From Lachnospiraceae bacterium (GTDB lineage: Bacteria > Bacillota > Clostridia > Lachnospirales > Lachnospiraceae), in the NCBI GenBank assembly GCA_009774535.1, contig VSNY01000001.1:1-43237 (forward strand): a stretch of 43,237 nucleotides of DNA. The letters run 5' to 3'. Both the position numbers and the translations under genes were made by a program. Below the pieces are notes generated by a model that made no database searches, was not told the origin of the DNA, and saw nothing but the letters and a program-made list of their open reading frames with translations. Shown here piece by piece: positions 1-7,771 of the stretch. The stretch's first letter is position 1, and every line of letters starts with the position of its first letter.

Positions 1-66
1 TTCAGAAGCTACTGATGCAATATTGTCTCGATGCACACTCCTTGGTTCCTTTTTTCTTCGGGCCAT
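1..66 (-). CDS. TetR-family regulator, N-terminal fragment cut by the window edge
   Basis: The minus strand opens at the ATG complementary to 64-66 and runs off the window after 22 codons. The visible residues (MARRKKEPRSVHRDNIAS...) are a basic N-terminus leading into the first helix typical of TetR-family DNA-binding domains. An AGGGAG ribosome binding site lies about a dozen bases upstream. A consensus promoter and a perfect palindrome sit immediately upstream, which fits an autoregulated repressor. Only the first helix is visible, so the ligand and targets cannot be judged. Confidence 0.6.
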   Translation of the reverse strand, partial: MARRKKEPRSVHRDNIASVASE

Positions 67-76
67 AAGTTCATCT

Positions 77-129
77 CCCTATAATTAAACTGACGGTTTA
101 ATTATAGGGCAAGACAGCCTGTTTGTCAA
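77..129 (-). promoter_or_regulatory. tetR promoter overlapped by a palindromic operator
   Basis: On the minus strand there is a perfect TTGACA (129-124), a 17-nt spacer and a perfect TATAAT (106-101). The -10 lies inside a perfect palindrome with 14-bp arms (77-90 and 96-109, CCCTATAATTAAAC and its complement) around TGACG. Palindromes of this form are usual TetR-family operators, so repressor binding would block the -10. A second TATAAT on the plus strand (80-85) falls in the other arm. A small hairpin (116-123/128-135) overlaps the -35. Confidence 0.65.
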
Positions 130-182
130 CAGGCTACTTAATATTGGTTCAATCAGCGTACTCCACCTATATAAATTTCCAA

Positions 183-230
183 GAAAAAACAAGGGAGTTT
201 CTGGTTTGGGCAACCATAACTCCCTTGTTT
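183..230 (-). terminator. Intrinsic terminator, strongest on the minus strand
   Basis: Perfect 13-bp arms (187-199 and 218-230) enclose a second small stem (TGGTT/AACCA, 202-206/212-216). Reading the minus strand, the hairpin is followed by a T-run (plus-strand A-run 183-189). In the plus direction the tail is weak. It probably stops minus-strand transcription coming from the transposase region before it reaches the tetR promoter. Confidence 0.5.
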
Positions 231-240
231 GAATGTTTAG

Positions 241-684
241 TTGTTGTCAGCAGCTCCGCATGGTTTTGTGGTCTTGTCCATATTAGTGAACGGAAATTAC
301 CGACCACATTTTTTAGCAATTCAAGATAACAAAAATGAAGAATTGTATTGGATGATTCCGATTAGTTCCCAAGTGGACAAATATAAAATTATTATCAAAA
401 AGAAAATAAAAAGATACGGAAAGTGCAATACAATCATCATAGGAAAATTTGCAGGAAGGGACAATGCTTTTTTAATACAAAATGCCTTTCCAATTATAAA
501 GAAGTTTTTTGACCACGTACATACGATTGAAAATAACCCTATTATGATACACAGTAAACTGAACAGGGAATTGACTGTTAATTTACGGGAAGTGATAGCG
601 ATGTATAGAAGAGGGATTCATCTGATTTTTCCAGATATTGATTATATACAAGGAAAAATGGAAGAGCTGTTAAATGCAAGATAA
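241..684 (+). pseudogene. Type III toxin-antitoxin toxin-like protein (CptN/TenpN/ToxN-like), probably 5'-truncated
   Basis: The readable protein from about residue 18 on (NYRPHFLAIQ..., YWMIPISSQVDKYK, RYGKCNTIIIGKFAGRDNAFLIQ, MYRRGIHLIFPDI) resembles the compact endoribonuclease toxins of type III toxin-antitoxin systems. These toxins cleave RNA and are held inactive by a repeat-containing antitoxin RNA encoded just upstream. Here an in-frame TAG (238-240) directly precedes the frame, the only early starts are TTG or GTG, and residues 1-15 look unlike a family N-terminus. No tandem antitoxin repeats are visible upstream. The gene lies in a stretch of broken mobile elements. Family assignment is from memory of conserved segments and is moderate; a non-functional remnant is the simplest reading. 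Confidence 0.45.
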
Positions 685-879
685 TGGCAGAGGTTAAAAA
701 TACGCTGCTTCTATTTTGCTTCTAAAAAATCGAAAACGAAAAATAGGATAGGAAAATCCGTGTAATATAAGTAAATAAAAGGATGGAAAAGATACAAAAG
801 TATCTTATATTAGAAACTGGGAAACGAGTTCGAATAGTAAACAGATGTTCCTGCAAAACAATTTTTTGCTGCTGGCAGA

Positions 880-1533
880 TTATAATTTTTGCTGAACGGA
901 TGCAGATAAAAAAGCAAGGCTCTGGAATGAAGGAATTAAGGGTTTCTCCACATTCCTCCTTCTTTTTGCCTTTTCTACCGCTTTTACGACATGTTTTGCT
1001 TCTAATGTATTACTTAATACCCATGAGATGATCTTTCTCGAGTACAGATCCATAATACTCGTTAAGTATACAAAGCCCTCGTAAGTCCAGATATAAGTGA
1101 TATCCGAACACCAGACTGCATCCGGTTCTTCCGGATTAAATTTTTCTTTCAGCATATTTCTCAGCCTACTGCTTAGATCCGGTTCGATTGTTGTAACGGT
1201 ATAAGGTTTCACGTACTGTGCTTTGATCCCCAATTCCCTCATATAATTCCCCACTGTTTTGTCTGCTATTTTTTCTCCTTCCCTGCGCAGACATTCTGCT
1301 ATTTTGGGGGCTCCATAATTCTGATGGGATTCCTGATAAATCTCAACGATCCTCTCTTTTATCTGCTCCTTTCTCTTCTCCCGGGTGGAAGGGAGGCGAT
1401 TTTTCCATGCAAGGTATCCGCTTCTTGAAACACCTAAGATCCTCAGCACACCAGAGACATTCGGCCGGCGTTTCCCCTCTTCCAGAAGCTGCTCTTCATA
1501 CCGGGCAGTCTCCAGGAAGAGAGCCTCTGTCAT
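880..1533 (-). pseudogene. IS3-family transposase OrfB, C-terminally truncated
   Basis: The protein has the N-terminal HTH_21-like region (YLAWKNRLPST... NYGAPKI) followed by the start of the rve integrase core: the first catalytic Asp is in CSDITYIW and a later Asp is in SIMDLYSRKIISW. The usual SDRGSQY segment and the final catalytic Glu are absent. After about residue 200 the sequence (PSFQSLAFLSASVQQKL) no longer looks like transposase, and the total of 217 residues is 60-80 short of the family. Its start overlaps the orfA stop by four bases. It should be inactive on its own. Confidence 0.75.
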
Positions 1534-1823
1534 TTTCCCAGTATGCCGATTGCTTTTTTTAAGATATCTAAAGCATCTTGTGTATCACGCAGCTCTTTAC
1601 GCAGGCGTGCAAGTTCCTTTGCATCATCACTCTCAAAATTCCCCCTTCCTCTGGTTGGGACTGTCCCCTCATTTGCATCATATATCTTTCTCCAGTTAGA
1701 AAGAGCTGTCTTACTAATCCCCAGATTCTTTGCACACTTAGCAATCCCAAGCTCTGGATGTTCCTTCCAATACCTTACTGCATCATTCTTAAATTCTTCT
1801 GTATATTGTGTAGCCATGTTCAT
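1530..1823 (-). CDS. IS3-family transposase OrfA (helix-turn-helix)
   Basis: A 97-residue protein with an HTH of the transposase_8 type (YTEEFKNDAVRYWKEHPEL... AKNLGISKTALSNWRKIY) followed by a leucine-zipper-like coiled coil (ELARLRKELRDTQDALDILKKAI) that normally mediates OrfA/OrfAB oligomerisation. It binds the element's terminal repeats. An A7G slippery stretch near its 3' end would allow -1 frameshifting into OrfB. OrfA looks intact, but the partner OrfB is truncated, so the element is probably immobile unless helped in trans. Confidence 0.8.
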   Translation of the reverse strand: MNMATQYTEEFKNDAVRYWKEHPELGIAKCAKNLGISKTALSNWRKIYDANEGTVPTRGRGNFESDDAKELARLRKELRDTQDALDILKKAIGILGK

Positions 1824-1879
1824 TCCTCCATCTGTTCTATTATACTTTCCTGTTGGGAATTTTCCATGTCTAACTTGTA

Positions 1880-2431
1880 CTAATTATATTCTAACACCAA
1901 CCAGCTGTCACACAGGATGATGACATTTTTTCTGTCTCTGAATTGCGGCATTACCTGGCGGATCATCGATGCAGCCAGTTCCAGTTTGGATTCCTTTTTC
2001 TGCCACATACGGTATCCAAGCGGTACGGAAAGATAGTGAATTTTGCTTTTGTTCCACACTGGCACGCAGAGCATTACGCTTACAAAACAATGCCCGTTCA
2101 GATAGTTTGAGCCATTATGTGCGGCATGGTCAAAGAGTTTTGAGACATCCTCAAATTTTTTGCCGAATTTAGAGACCATCGTATCATCAATGCAAAGAAA
2201 AACAGGCTGCAGCCGGAGTTTTTCCGGTATAAGTTTCAGCGCTATGCCAGCAGTGGTATTCATAAATTTGGAATAATCAGCTTTTGCATAGGAACATACA
2301 TAGTAGAATGCATTGAGGGATTTCTCCGTAATCCCTGCTAAAAAATGCCTGTATAAAGAACGGATAGAATCTGCTGACTCCATAGCCAGTATGGATAATA
2401 CCAGCAGGAACAGGGTTTCAATCGTAGGCAT
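1880..2431 (-). pseudogene. DDE transposase (IS4/IS701-like), N-terminal half, interrupted by the IS3 element
   Basis: The 183-residue fragment carries an RNase H-like start: the first Asp of the catalytic core is in FLCIDDTMVSKFG and a second is in VIILCDSWLV, after which homology stops and the remaining residues (LEYN) come from the neighbouring IS. The start ATG is the complement of 2429-2431. The break coincides with the proposed terminus of the IS3-family element at about 1896, so insertion of that element is the likely cause of truncation. The distal half is not found on the other side, so later deletion must also have occurred. The exact IS family is uncertain. Confidence 0.65.
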
Positions 2432-3102
2432 GGAACAGGTTTTAAAATAAATATAAAAATAGTGATACAGTCTACCAATTAAATTGTTTTTGTTGTATAA
2501 TAAGTCTAACGTACAAGGTCACTCTCTTTCGTATTTTTTAGTGTGCAAACTTATTATACATTAGAAAGTGCCCTGTGCGTTATTTTATTTGCCAAAAACT
2601 TGTAAAGTCGTGATTACCAATAAACAGAATAAAAATTACTTATTTCACATAATTGCAAAAAACGCGTCATTTTCTTTTATATCTTTAAATCCCATACCAT
2701 GAAATCTCTTCCGTATTTGCATAAGCCTGTTATATGAATTCCCTTACATTTTTCATGAACGTATTATGAATCTATAGTGAACCTGTTTCACGAATTCAAA
2801 ATAAAAGTAAAAATTTTATATGTACGATCATAAATACCTCTGAACAAATTCCGTCCTGCCATCAGACTTTGTACAGACTCTTTTGTTTCCATATAAACGC
2901 CAAATGACAAAGTGTATTTCCACCTTATTCTGCAACCTTTTACAAAAAGATATAACAAGAACAATTTTTTTAATCGATCAAATCAAAACATTCTCCAAAT
3001 ATACGGATGGGATCATATATTAAATATTTATCAAAAATATTTGACATTAATGAAATTATATGGTGGATTACTATAATCAAATAAATTAGATGAGAATCAA
3101 AT
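2432..3102. other. AT-rich intergenic region without a gene
   Basis: About 670 bases with no convincing coding frame on either strand. It contains the inverted repeat at 2494-2560 and, at 2602-2613, the 12-mer TGTAAAGTCGTG that recurs at 5928-5939 beyond the ABC/ArsR pair. A TTGACA (3041-3046) and a TATAAT (3072-3077) precede the ABC gene, but their 25-base spacing is too long to call one promoter. Base composition is lower in GC than the later flagellar and metabolic genes, consistent with acquired DNA. Confidence 0.5.
2494..2560. repeat. Inverted repeat upstream of the broken transposase
   Basis: TGTATAATAAGT (2494-2505) and its exact complement ACTTATTATACA (2549-2560) are separated by 43 bases. 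The spacing and position, 60-130 bases upstream of the transposase start, suit an IS terminus or a cruciform-type control site. The sequence alone does not decide between them. Confidence 0.4.
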
Positions 3103-4746
3103 ATGAAAAAATATTGGAAGAAAAACATAGGAATTTTAATTTTGGCATTACTTCTGGGAACATGTTCTTCTTTATGTTCTACTGGCGTTTCACTGGTTCT
3201 TCAGGAAGTGATTGATGTTGCTGTTTCTGGCAATACAAAAATGTTTGCTAAATTATTTATTTTTACTATCGTGTATATATTGTTTTTGTGTATGATTAAT
3301 TATCTTAGTGCTTTAGCATCCAAATATTTAACGGAACGAATGCTCAAACAATACCGTCAGGACGTATTTCAAGGGATTATAAGCCGTCCGCCAGCAGTCT
3401 ATTACAAAGAAACTACCGCTGACTACGTTTCTGCTATGACAAATGATATGAAGCTGATCGAAGAACATTATATTGCGGCACTGCTTAGTTCTTTTGAACT
3501 GATGATGATGTTTACCGCTACTTTAGGATTATTAATTGCGCTCAGTCCGCTTGTAACTGCAATTCTTGTATTTGCACTTGTATGGATGTTTCTTATACCA
3601 GCCGGTATCGGGCATATGTTGGAAAAGAGGCAGGACTGTGTATCAAAACAAATGTCTGTCTTTACGGGCAAACTCAAAGAATTTTTTTCAGGCTATGAAG
3701 TGTTAAAAAGTTATAACCGTATTGAACATACAATTTTGAGGTTTCAGGATGAAAACGAAAAAGAGATTCACACAAGATTTCAGGCTGCCCGATTATTTGC
3801 ATTCAATGAAGGCTTGTCTGATACCTTGTCTGTCCTGTCCACTATTGCTGTAATTTTTGTATCTGCGTATCTTGTTCTGATGGGACATATTACGATGGGA
3901 ACGCTGCTTGCATTGGTGCAACTTAGCAGTTCCTTTATGGCGCCTGTAATTCTGCTTATGCAGAATATTCCTAAAATACAGAGTATAAAACCTGTGATGA
4001 AACGTTTGAATCAATACACGGAATGTGATCACAGCAAGACAATGGGAAAAGGAATTCCAACTTTTGATCACTCCATTGAATTCCAGCATGTATGGTTTTC
4101 CTATAACTCCGATACAGTTTTGTTATCTGATCTGAGCCTGAAAATGGAAAGAGGCAAAAAATATGCGATCATGGGACAAAGCGGCTGCGGAAAAAGTACT
4201 TTGCTTAAATTATTGACAGGTTATTTGGATAACTATAAAGGAGCAATTTTATATGATGGACAGGAATTGCAGACATTGGATAAAAGCAGGATTCACACTC
4301 TTTCCGCGGTTATCCATCAAAATGTTTATTTGTTCCATGAGTCTATCCGGGACAACATTCTTCTGCATGAGGAATTTACAGAACAGGAACTTGTTCACGC
4401 GATCGAAAAAAGCGGTGTTGCTATGTTTCTTCCTGAAAAGGAGGGGGGATTGGAATATATGGCAGGTGAAAATGGAGGTGCGCTTTCCGGCGGACAGAAG
4501 CAGCGGATTACGCTTGTCAGAGCCTTAATCAGACACGCCCCGCTTTTGATTTTGGATGAAGGAACGTCTGCACTGGACAAAAAAACGGCCTATGAAATCG
4601 AACGTTGGCTTTTAGAAAACAAAGAAATTACACTGCTCACCATCACCCATAATCCAAATGCAGAATTAATGATGCTGTATGATGAAATCTACGATATGGA
4701 GAATGGAAAACTTGAAAAACAGTCCGGAACCATTTATACTGATTAG
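3103..4746 (+). CDS. ABC transporter, fused permease/ATPase half-transporter
   Basis: A 547-residue exporter-type half-transporter. Residues about 1-310 form the six-helix membrane domain (hydrophobic stretches near 10-30, 45-70, 125-165 and 240-290). The ATPase follows, with Walker A GQSGCGKST, signature LSGGQKQR, Walker B LLILDEGTSALD with an intact catalytic Glu, and the switch His in TITHN. It would act as a homodimer or with an unseen partner, moving a lipid, peptide or drug outward. The next gene, 57 bases on, is an ArsR-type regulator, so the pair probably forms a regulator-controlled efflux unit. The substrate is unknown. The start ATG has only a weak upstream purine stretch. Confidence 0.85.
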   Translation: MKKYWKKNIGILILALLLGTCSSLCSTGVSLVLQEVIDVAVSGNTKMFAKLFIFTIVYILFLCMINYLSALASKYLTERMLKQYRQDVFQGIISRPPAVYYKETTADYVSAMTNDMKLIEEHYIAALLSSFELMMMFTATLGLLIALSPLVTAILVFALVWMFLIPAGIGHMLEKRQDCVSKQMSVFTGKLKEFFSGYEVLKSYNRIEHTILRFQDENEKEIHTRFQAARLFAFNEGLSDTLSVLSTIAVIFVSAYLVLMGHITMGTLLALVQLSSSFMAPVILLMQNIPKIQSIKPVMKRLNQYTECDHSKTMGKGIPTFDHSIEFQHVWFSYNSDTVLLSDLSLKMERGKKYAIMGQSGCGKSTLLKLLTGYLDNYKGAILYDGQELQTLDKSRIHTLSAVIHQNVYLFHESIRDNILLHEEFTEQELVHAIEKSGVAMFLPEKEGGLEYMAGENGGALSGGQKQRITLVRALIRHAPLLILDEGTSALDKKTAYEIERWLLENKEITLLTITHNPNAELMMLYDEIYDMENGKLEKQSGTIYTD

Positions 4747-4803
4747 AAATATGTGATACAGCTTATTATCCTACCAACTTACCATAAAAACGGAGGTTAT
4801 AAA

Positions 4804-5811
4804 ATGGAATACACAAGAGGGCTTCATCCTTTTTTGGAGACATTGGGACTGATTTATTTGACAAAAAATTTTGAGGCTGTGAAAGCAGATATGTTGAGAT
4901 CATTAGACGAAATGAATATGGATGGAAACCAATTTTATAAGCAGTATCTTTCTTATTTAGATCATTATGTACGTGTGTTTGCAGAATCTTGTTCCATAAG
5001 CGAAGAAGAAAGTTTTTTCTTTGGAAATAATACGGAATTTTTCCTGACGGTTTTGGCTATGGCGGCGGAACTTTTTGAATCTGAGCCAGAACTGGACCAG
5101 TTAGAACAGCAACAGATTTTATCTGTAATGACCACTTTCCTGGCGGAAGAAAAAAAAGAAGAGATTTCAAATATAAACTCCTTGGAGAACTGGTTTCTGC
5201 TGCTCCAGTCTTTGGAATATTCCGAAGATACGAAATGGCGGCTTTTGGAACTGATTAGCAATCCTGTAAAAAAATTTATGGAATTGTTTGAAATTTATAG
5301 AAGGAATTGTTCTGCTTTTGATACTACCTTTCAGAAAAATAGAGCGGTTTTGGAAAAACTGGTTTCTGAAACGCCATCGGATCTTTCAGATGTCTTGCGC
5401 AACCTTGTATCTGAATTTCATCCTGAAACCAAAAAGGTCTATCTGACAGCGGTGCTTCCACTGATCGAATGGATTACGCCGACCATAGTTTTTCAGGGGA
5501 TTTTGGCAGATAAACTAGATCTGTATCAGAAAAATATGCAAAATGCCAAAGAACTGCTCCCTCAGATTTTGAAGCTTCTGGGTGATAAAAGTAAGTTTGA
5601 GATTCTATGCCTGTTAAAATCGCATGGAAGATACAATCTGGAAATTGCAGAGGAACTTCATTTAACTCCGGCAACAGCTTCCCATCATATGGGTATGCTT
5701 CTTACCAACCAGATCGTAACAGTCGAAAAAAAAGACGGACGGGTATACTATCAATTAAATCAGGAGACATTGAGAGAAATTATGAAATGCTTTGAAGAAA
5801 TTTTGTTATAA
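4804..5811 (+). CDS. ArsR-type winged-helix regulator with large N-terminal domain
   Basis: The start at 4804 is preceded by CGGAGGT (4791-4797); an upstream in-frame start lacks such a site. The 335-residue protein ends in an ArsR winged helix: LLGDKSKFEILCLLKS, then the recognition helix region HLTPATASHHMGMLL and a wing with VEKKDGRVYYQLN. The first 240 residues are helical and acidic and match no domain I can name; similar long ArsR proteins occur in Firmicutes beside transporters. No Cys-rich metal site of the classic ArsR/SmtB type is seen, so the signal is probably not a metal. It likely controls the ABC gene directly upstream, with which it seems co-transcribed. Confidence 0.75.
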   Translation: MEYTRGLHPFLETLGLIYLTKNFEAVKADMLRSLDEMNMDGNQFYKQYLSYLDHYVRVFAESCSISEEESFFFGNNTEFFLTVLAMAAELFESEPELDQLEQQQILSVMTTFLAEEKKEEISNINSLENWFLLLQSLEYSEDTKWRLLELISNPVKKFMELFEIYRRNCSAFDTTFQKNRAVLEKLVSETPSDLSDVLRNLVSEFHPETKKVYLTAVLPLIEWITPTIVFQGILADKLDLYQKNMQNAKELLPQILKLLGDKSKFEILCLLKSHGRYNLEIAEELHLTPATASHHMGMLLTNQIVTVEKKDGRVYYQLNQETLREIMKCFEEILL

Positions 5812-5861
5812 ATGAAGTGCTGAAACCTCCGATCGTTTGGTAGTTATAGATCTTAGCAGGG

Positions 5862-5941
5862 AACACGACTTAACAACTTTTTGATGATGATCATAACGCA
5901 CAGCATTAAGGATATCATCTGAAAAGCTGTAAAGTCGTGTT
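5862..5941. repeat. Imperfect inverted repeat between convergent genes
   Basis: Arms 5862-5883 and 5920-5941 pair over about 20 bases with two mismatches (core AACACGACTT / AAGTCGTGTT). It lies between the regulator gene (plus) and the NYN gene (minus), so it could act as a two-way terminator, although no good U-tract follows either arm. The right arm carries the 12-mer TGTAAAGTCGTG also found at 2602. Confidence 0.45.
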
Positions 5942-5945
5942 ATCC

Positions 5946-6851
5946 TTACAGATCTTTTCGATATTTCGCATACAAATCCGATACCTTGGATTCCATATCT
6001 ATCCGAATAAAATCGGAATCTTCCATGTGAAAGATGCTTTTGAAATAATCCTGAACCTGATAAGGACAGATCCCGATAAAGTTTGCAGCTTTGTAATTGT
6101 AACAGTAAAAAGCCGCTTTCTGTTTATCTTGTAAAGATTTGATGCAGTTATATACTTCATAGATCATAAGATTGCATTGTTTCATCTGCATTTCGCAAAA
6201 ATATTCCAAACCGATATGCTGAAAGAGTTTTGCAGAATCATCGATGTATTTCGATTTATTGCGTTCAAACGTATTACATAAATTTTTTTCGATTTTGTCT
6301 TCTAAAAAAGCAATATAAGTGGAAGCTACAGGGTGTTTGATGACTTCTTCATATTTGATCTGTTCATCAGAAAAGCTGCAAATGGCGTCGTTATATTTGG
6401 TTCCGACCGTTATCACGGATACTTTTCTTTTATTGTAGCGGATACTGTTTAACAAAGGAGTCATATCCTTATCATTCGACATAATCATAAATTCATCAAT
6501 ATTATGATTCAGATGCATGGCGTTTAAAACATCGATGGTAATTTGCAGATCTGCAAAGTTTTTGCCCTGGTTGGAAGTGTGAATGGATTCCACGCCATAG
6601 GACTGCAGCAGAGATTGGTGGAAGGAATTGTGCAGGTCTTCATTGTCAAAATTACAATATACAGCGATTTTTACAAGCCTGCGGTGATTCTTCTTGCACC
6701 ATTCCCGGATTTTCTCGAAAAATCCATCCCGGATCACATTTCGGTTTTCTTTTAAAAGATTCAGATAGACATTTTCATAGTCTATAAACAATGCGACATT
6801 ATATAAATGGCTGTTCGTGATCGGCGTGTTTTCGTTATCCTTATCATTCAT
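5946..6851 (-). CDS. NYN-domain (LabA/DUF88-like) putative ribonuclease
   Basis: The 301-residue protein shows the PIN-like NYN fold: first acidic site in ALFIDYENVYLN, second in NFADLQITIDVLNA, third in FMIMSNDKDMTPLLN. These Asp residues coordinate a metal in NYN nucleases that act on RNA. Residues 170-301 form a separate C-terminal region (YCYNYKAANFIGICPYQVQDYFKS) that may be a winged-helix or OST-HTH-like RNA-binding part; this is inferred. The gene stands alone, starts with an ATG at 6851, and its transcript heads away from the invertible segment. In the present orientation the sigma-D-type promoter at 6982-7008 points at this gene, but the palindromic terminator at 6927-6972 lies between them. 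Confidence 0.75.
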   Translation of the reverse strand: MNDKDNENTPITNSHLYNVALFIDYENVYLNLLKENRNVIRDGFFEKIREWCKKNHRRLVKIAVYCNFDNEDLHNSFHQSLLQSYGVESIHTSNQGKNFADLQITIDVLNAMHLNHNIDEFMIMSNDKDMTPLLNSIRYNKRKVSVITVGTKYNDAICSFSDEQIKYEEVIKHPVASTYIAFLEDKIEKNLCNTFERNKSKYIDDSAKLFQHIGLEYFCEMQMKQCNLMIYEVYNCIKSLQDKQKAAFYCYNYKAANFIGICPYQVQDYFKSIFHMEDSDFIRIDMESKVSDLYAKYRKDL

Positions 6852-6926
6852 AAATATACCTCTTCGTTATCCTTTCTTTTATTTATCAAGTATATCTTAC
6901 CGCATGATCGTTTTCAACACTTAATA

Positions 6927-6972
6927 AAATAAAAAACGCAACACAATTTACATTGTGTTGCGTTTTTTATTT
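6927..6972. repeat. Recombination site 1: perfect palindrome that is also a bidirectional terminator
   Basis: Perfect 21-bp arms (6927-6947 and 6952-6972) surround the 4-base centre TTAC. The core arm is AAAAAACGCAACACAAT. Because the arms end in A6 and T6, the RNA from either strand forms a stable hairpin followed by a U-tract, the classic intrinsic terminator. The half TTAC plus ATTGTGTTGCGTTTT (6948-6966) recurs exactly, inverted, at 7772-7790 on the other side of the recombinase gene, and the central tetranucleotide shows that the two sites are in inverted orientation. Confidence 0.75.
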
Positions 6973-6981
6973 ACACACTAT

Positions 6982-7008
6982 ATATCGGCCGCGTTTTCAA
7001 ATACTTAA
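6982..7008 (-). promoter_or_regulatory. Sigma-D/sigma-28-type flagellar promoter pointing away from flagellin
   Basis: On the minus strand the -10 is GCCGATAT (complement of 6982-6989), a full match to the Bacillus sigma-D consensus. Upstream, TTAA (7008-7005) at a 15-base spacing, or TAAG (7007-7004) at 14, matches three of four bases of the TAAA -35. Transcription would start near 6976 and run straight into the palindromic terminator at site 1. No comparable sigma-D -10 is seen between the recombinase and flagellin, which makes this the best candidate flagellin promoter after inversion. Confidence 0.6.
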
Positions 7009-7060
7009 TACATGATTTTAAATTTTTTTATTCCGGTAAAATGGCAAAACAAACGCCGTC

Positions 7061-7089
7061 TTGCAAATCCGACTGCTTGTGTCTATATT
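7061..7089 (+). promoter_or_regulatory. Sigma-A promoter of the recombinase gene
   Basis: TTGCAA (7061-7066), a 17-base spacer and TATATT (7084-7089) give a good vegetative promoter. Transcription from about 7096 leaves an 80-base leader before the recombinase ATG. In the present orientation this promoter could read through site 2, which lacks a U-tract, into csrA and flagellin at some level. Confidence 0.55.
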
Positions 7090-7176
7090 GTGTATGCAGC
7101 AGTTTTTCGGCACGGCGCCCGCATGTCCTGCCAGGAAAACAATGAGTTCTATACAAAAGATAAAAGGAGGTCTGAC

Positions 7177-7761
7177 ATGAATACGGCACAGCCAATCAAA
7201 GATTTACAGGAATTGGAACGGTTTAAACGCTATTATCTTGAAGTACGGCCCAATATGCGCAATTATGTGTTGCTGATTCTTGGTCTGAATACAGCCCTGC
7301 GCGTCTCTGACCTGCTGGCCCTGCAGTGGCGGCAGGTGTATGATTTTACAAGTGGTACACTTCGCATGCATATGTGTCTGGTGGAGCAAAAAACAGGCAA
7401 GCATTCACAAATCTATCTGAACGCCAGCATTCAAAAAGCACTGGCTTCGTACAAAAAGGCGCTGGATGGCGAGAAGGCTGTTCAGCCGGAGCAGTATCTG
7501 CTCCCAAGCTATCGAAACATACCCATTTCCAGGTCCCAGGCATGGCGGATTATCAAAGCTGCTGCTGAAAACTGCAATATTTCTGGTGTGATCAGTCCGC
7601 ATTCCCTGCGAAAAACGTTTGGCTATCATGCCTGCAGGCAAGGCGTACGCCCTGCATTGCTGATGGATGTGTTTAATCATTCTTCTTTTGAGGTAACAAG
7701 ACGGTATCTGGGGATTGAACAGGATGACCGTGACGAAGTATTTCGGAAAGTCTGCATCTGA
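7177..7761 (+). CDS. Small tyrosine recombinase (FimB/FimE-sized DNA invertase candidate)
   Basis: The start at 7177 follows AAAGGAGG (7163-7170), giving 194 residues. The catalytic set of tyrosine recombinases is visible: Arg42 in TALRVSD, a Lys in the QKTGKH beta-hairpin (72 or 75), His142-Arg145 in PHSLRKT, His168 in NHSS and the nucleophile Tyr177 in RRYLGI. There is no separate arm-binding N-terminal domain and almost no room for a core-binding one beyond residues 1-35. That architecture matches the FimB/FimE type that flips short promoter segments rather than phage integrases of about 350 residues. The gene lies inside a pair of inverted palindromic sites directly upstream of csrA-flagellin, so its likely substrate is its own segment. 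Confidence 0.85.
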   Translation: MNTAQPIKDLQELERFKRYYLEVRPNMRNYVLLILGLNTALRVSDLLALQWRQVYDFTSGTLRMHMCLVEQKTGKHSQIYLNASIQKALASYKKALDGEKAVQPEQYLLPSYRNIPISRSQAWRIIKAAAENCNISGVISPHSLRKTFGYHACRQGVRPALLMDVFNHSSFEVTRRYLGIEQDDRDEVFRKVCI

Positions 7762-7771
7762 ACAGAATGCG

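Larger units (their letters stand above)
880..1896 (-). mobile_element. IS3-family insertion sequence, 3' part missing
   Basis: A two-ORF IS3-type element (orfA 1530-1823, orfB 880-1533) lies on the minus strand. The likely upstream terminus is near 1896, where the minus strand begins TGTTAGAAT directly after the coding sequence of another transposase breaks off. The downstream end is lost: orfB departs from the family before the last catalytic Glu, and no matching terminal inverted repeat is apparent to the left. A run of seven A followed by G (complement of 1553-1560) at the end of orfA is a typical -1 frameshift site of this family. Confidence 0.7.

Noticed and set aside
115..240. Type III antitoxin RNA upstream of the toxin-like gene
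   Set aside because: No tandem repeats of 30-45 bases. The hairpins there are explained by the tetR promoter region and a minus-strand terminator.
880..1890. Plus-strand open frames opposite the IS3 transposase genes
   Set aside because: They are antisense to clear transposase coding, lack ribosome binding sites and encode low-complexity Cys/Leu/Ser-rich products.
3041..3077. TTGACA and TATAAT as one promoter for the ABC half-transporter
   Set aside because: The spacing of 25 bases is outside the 16-18 range.
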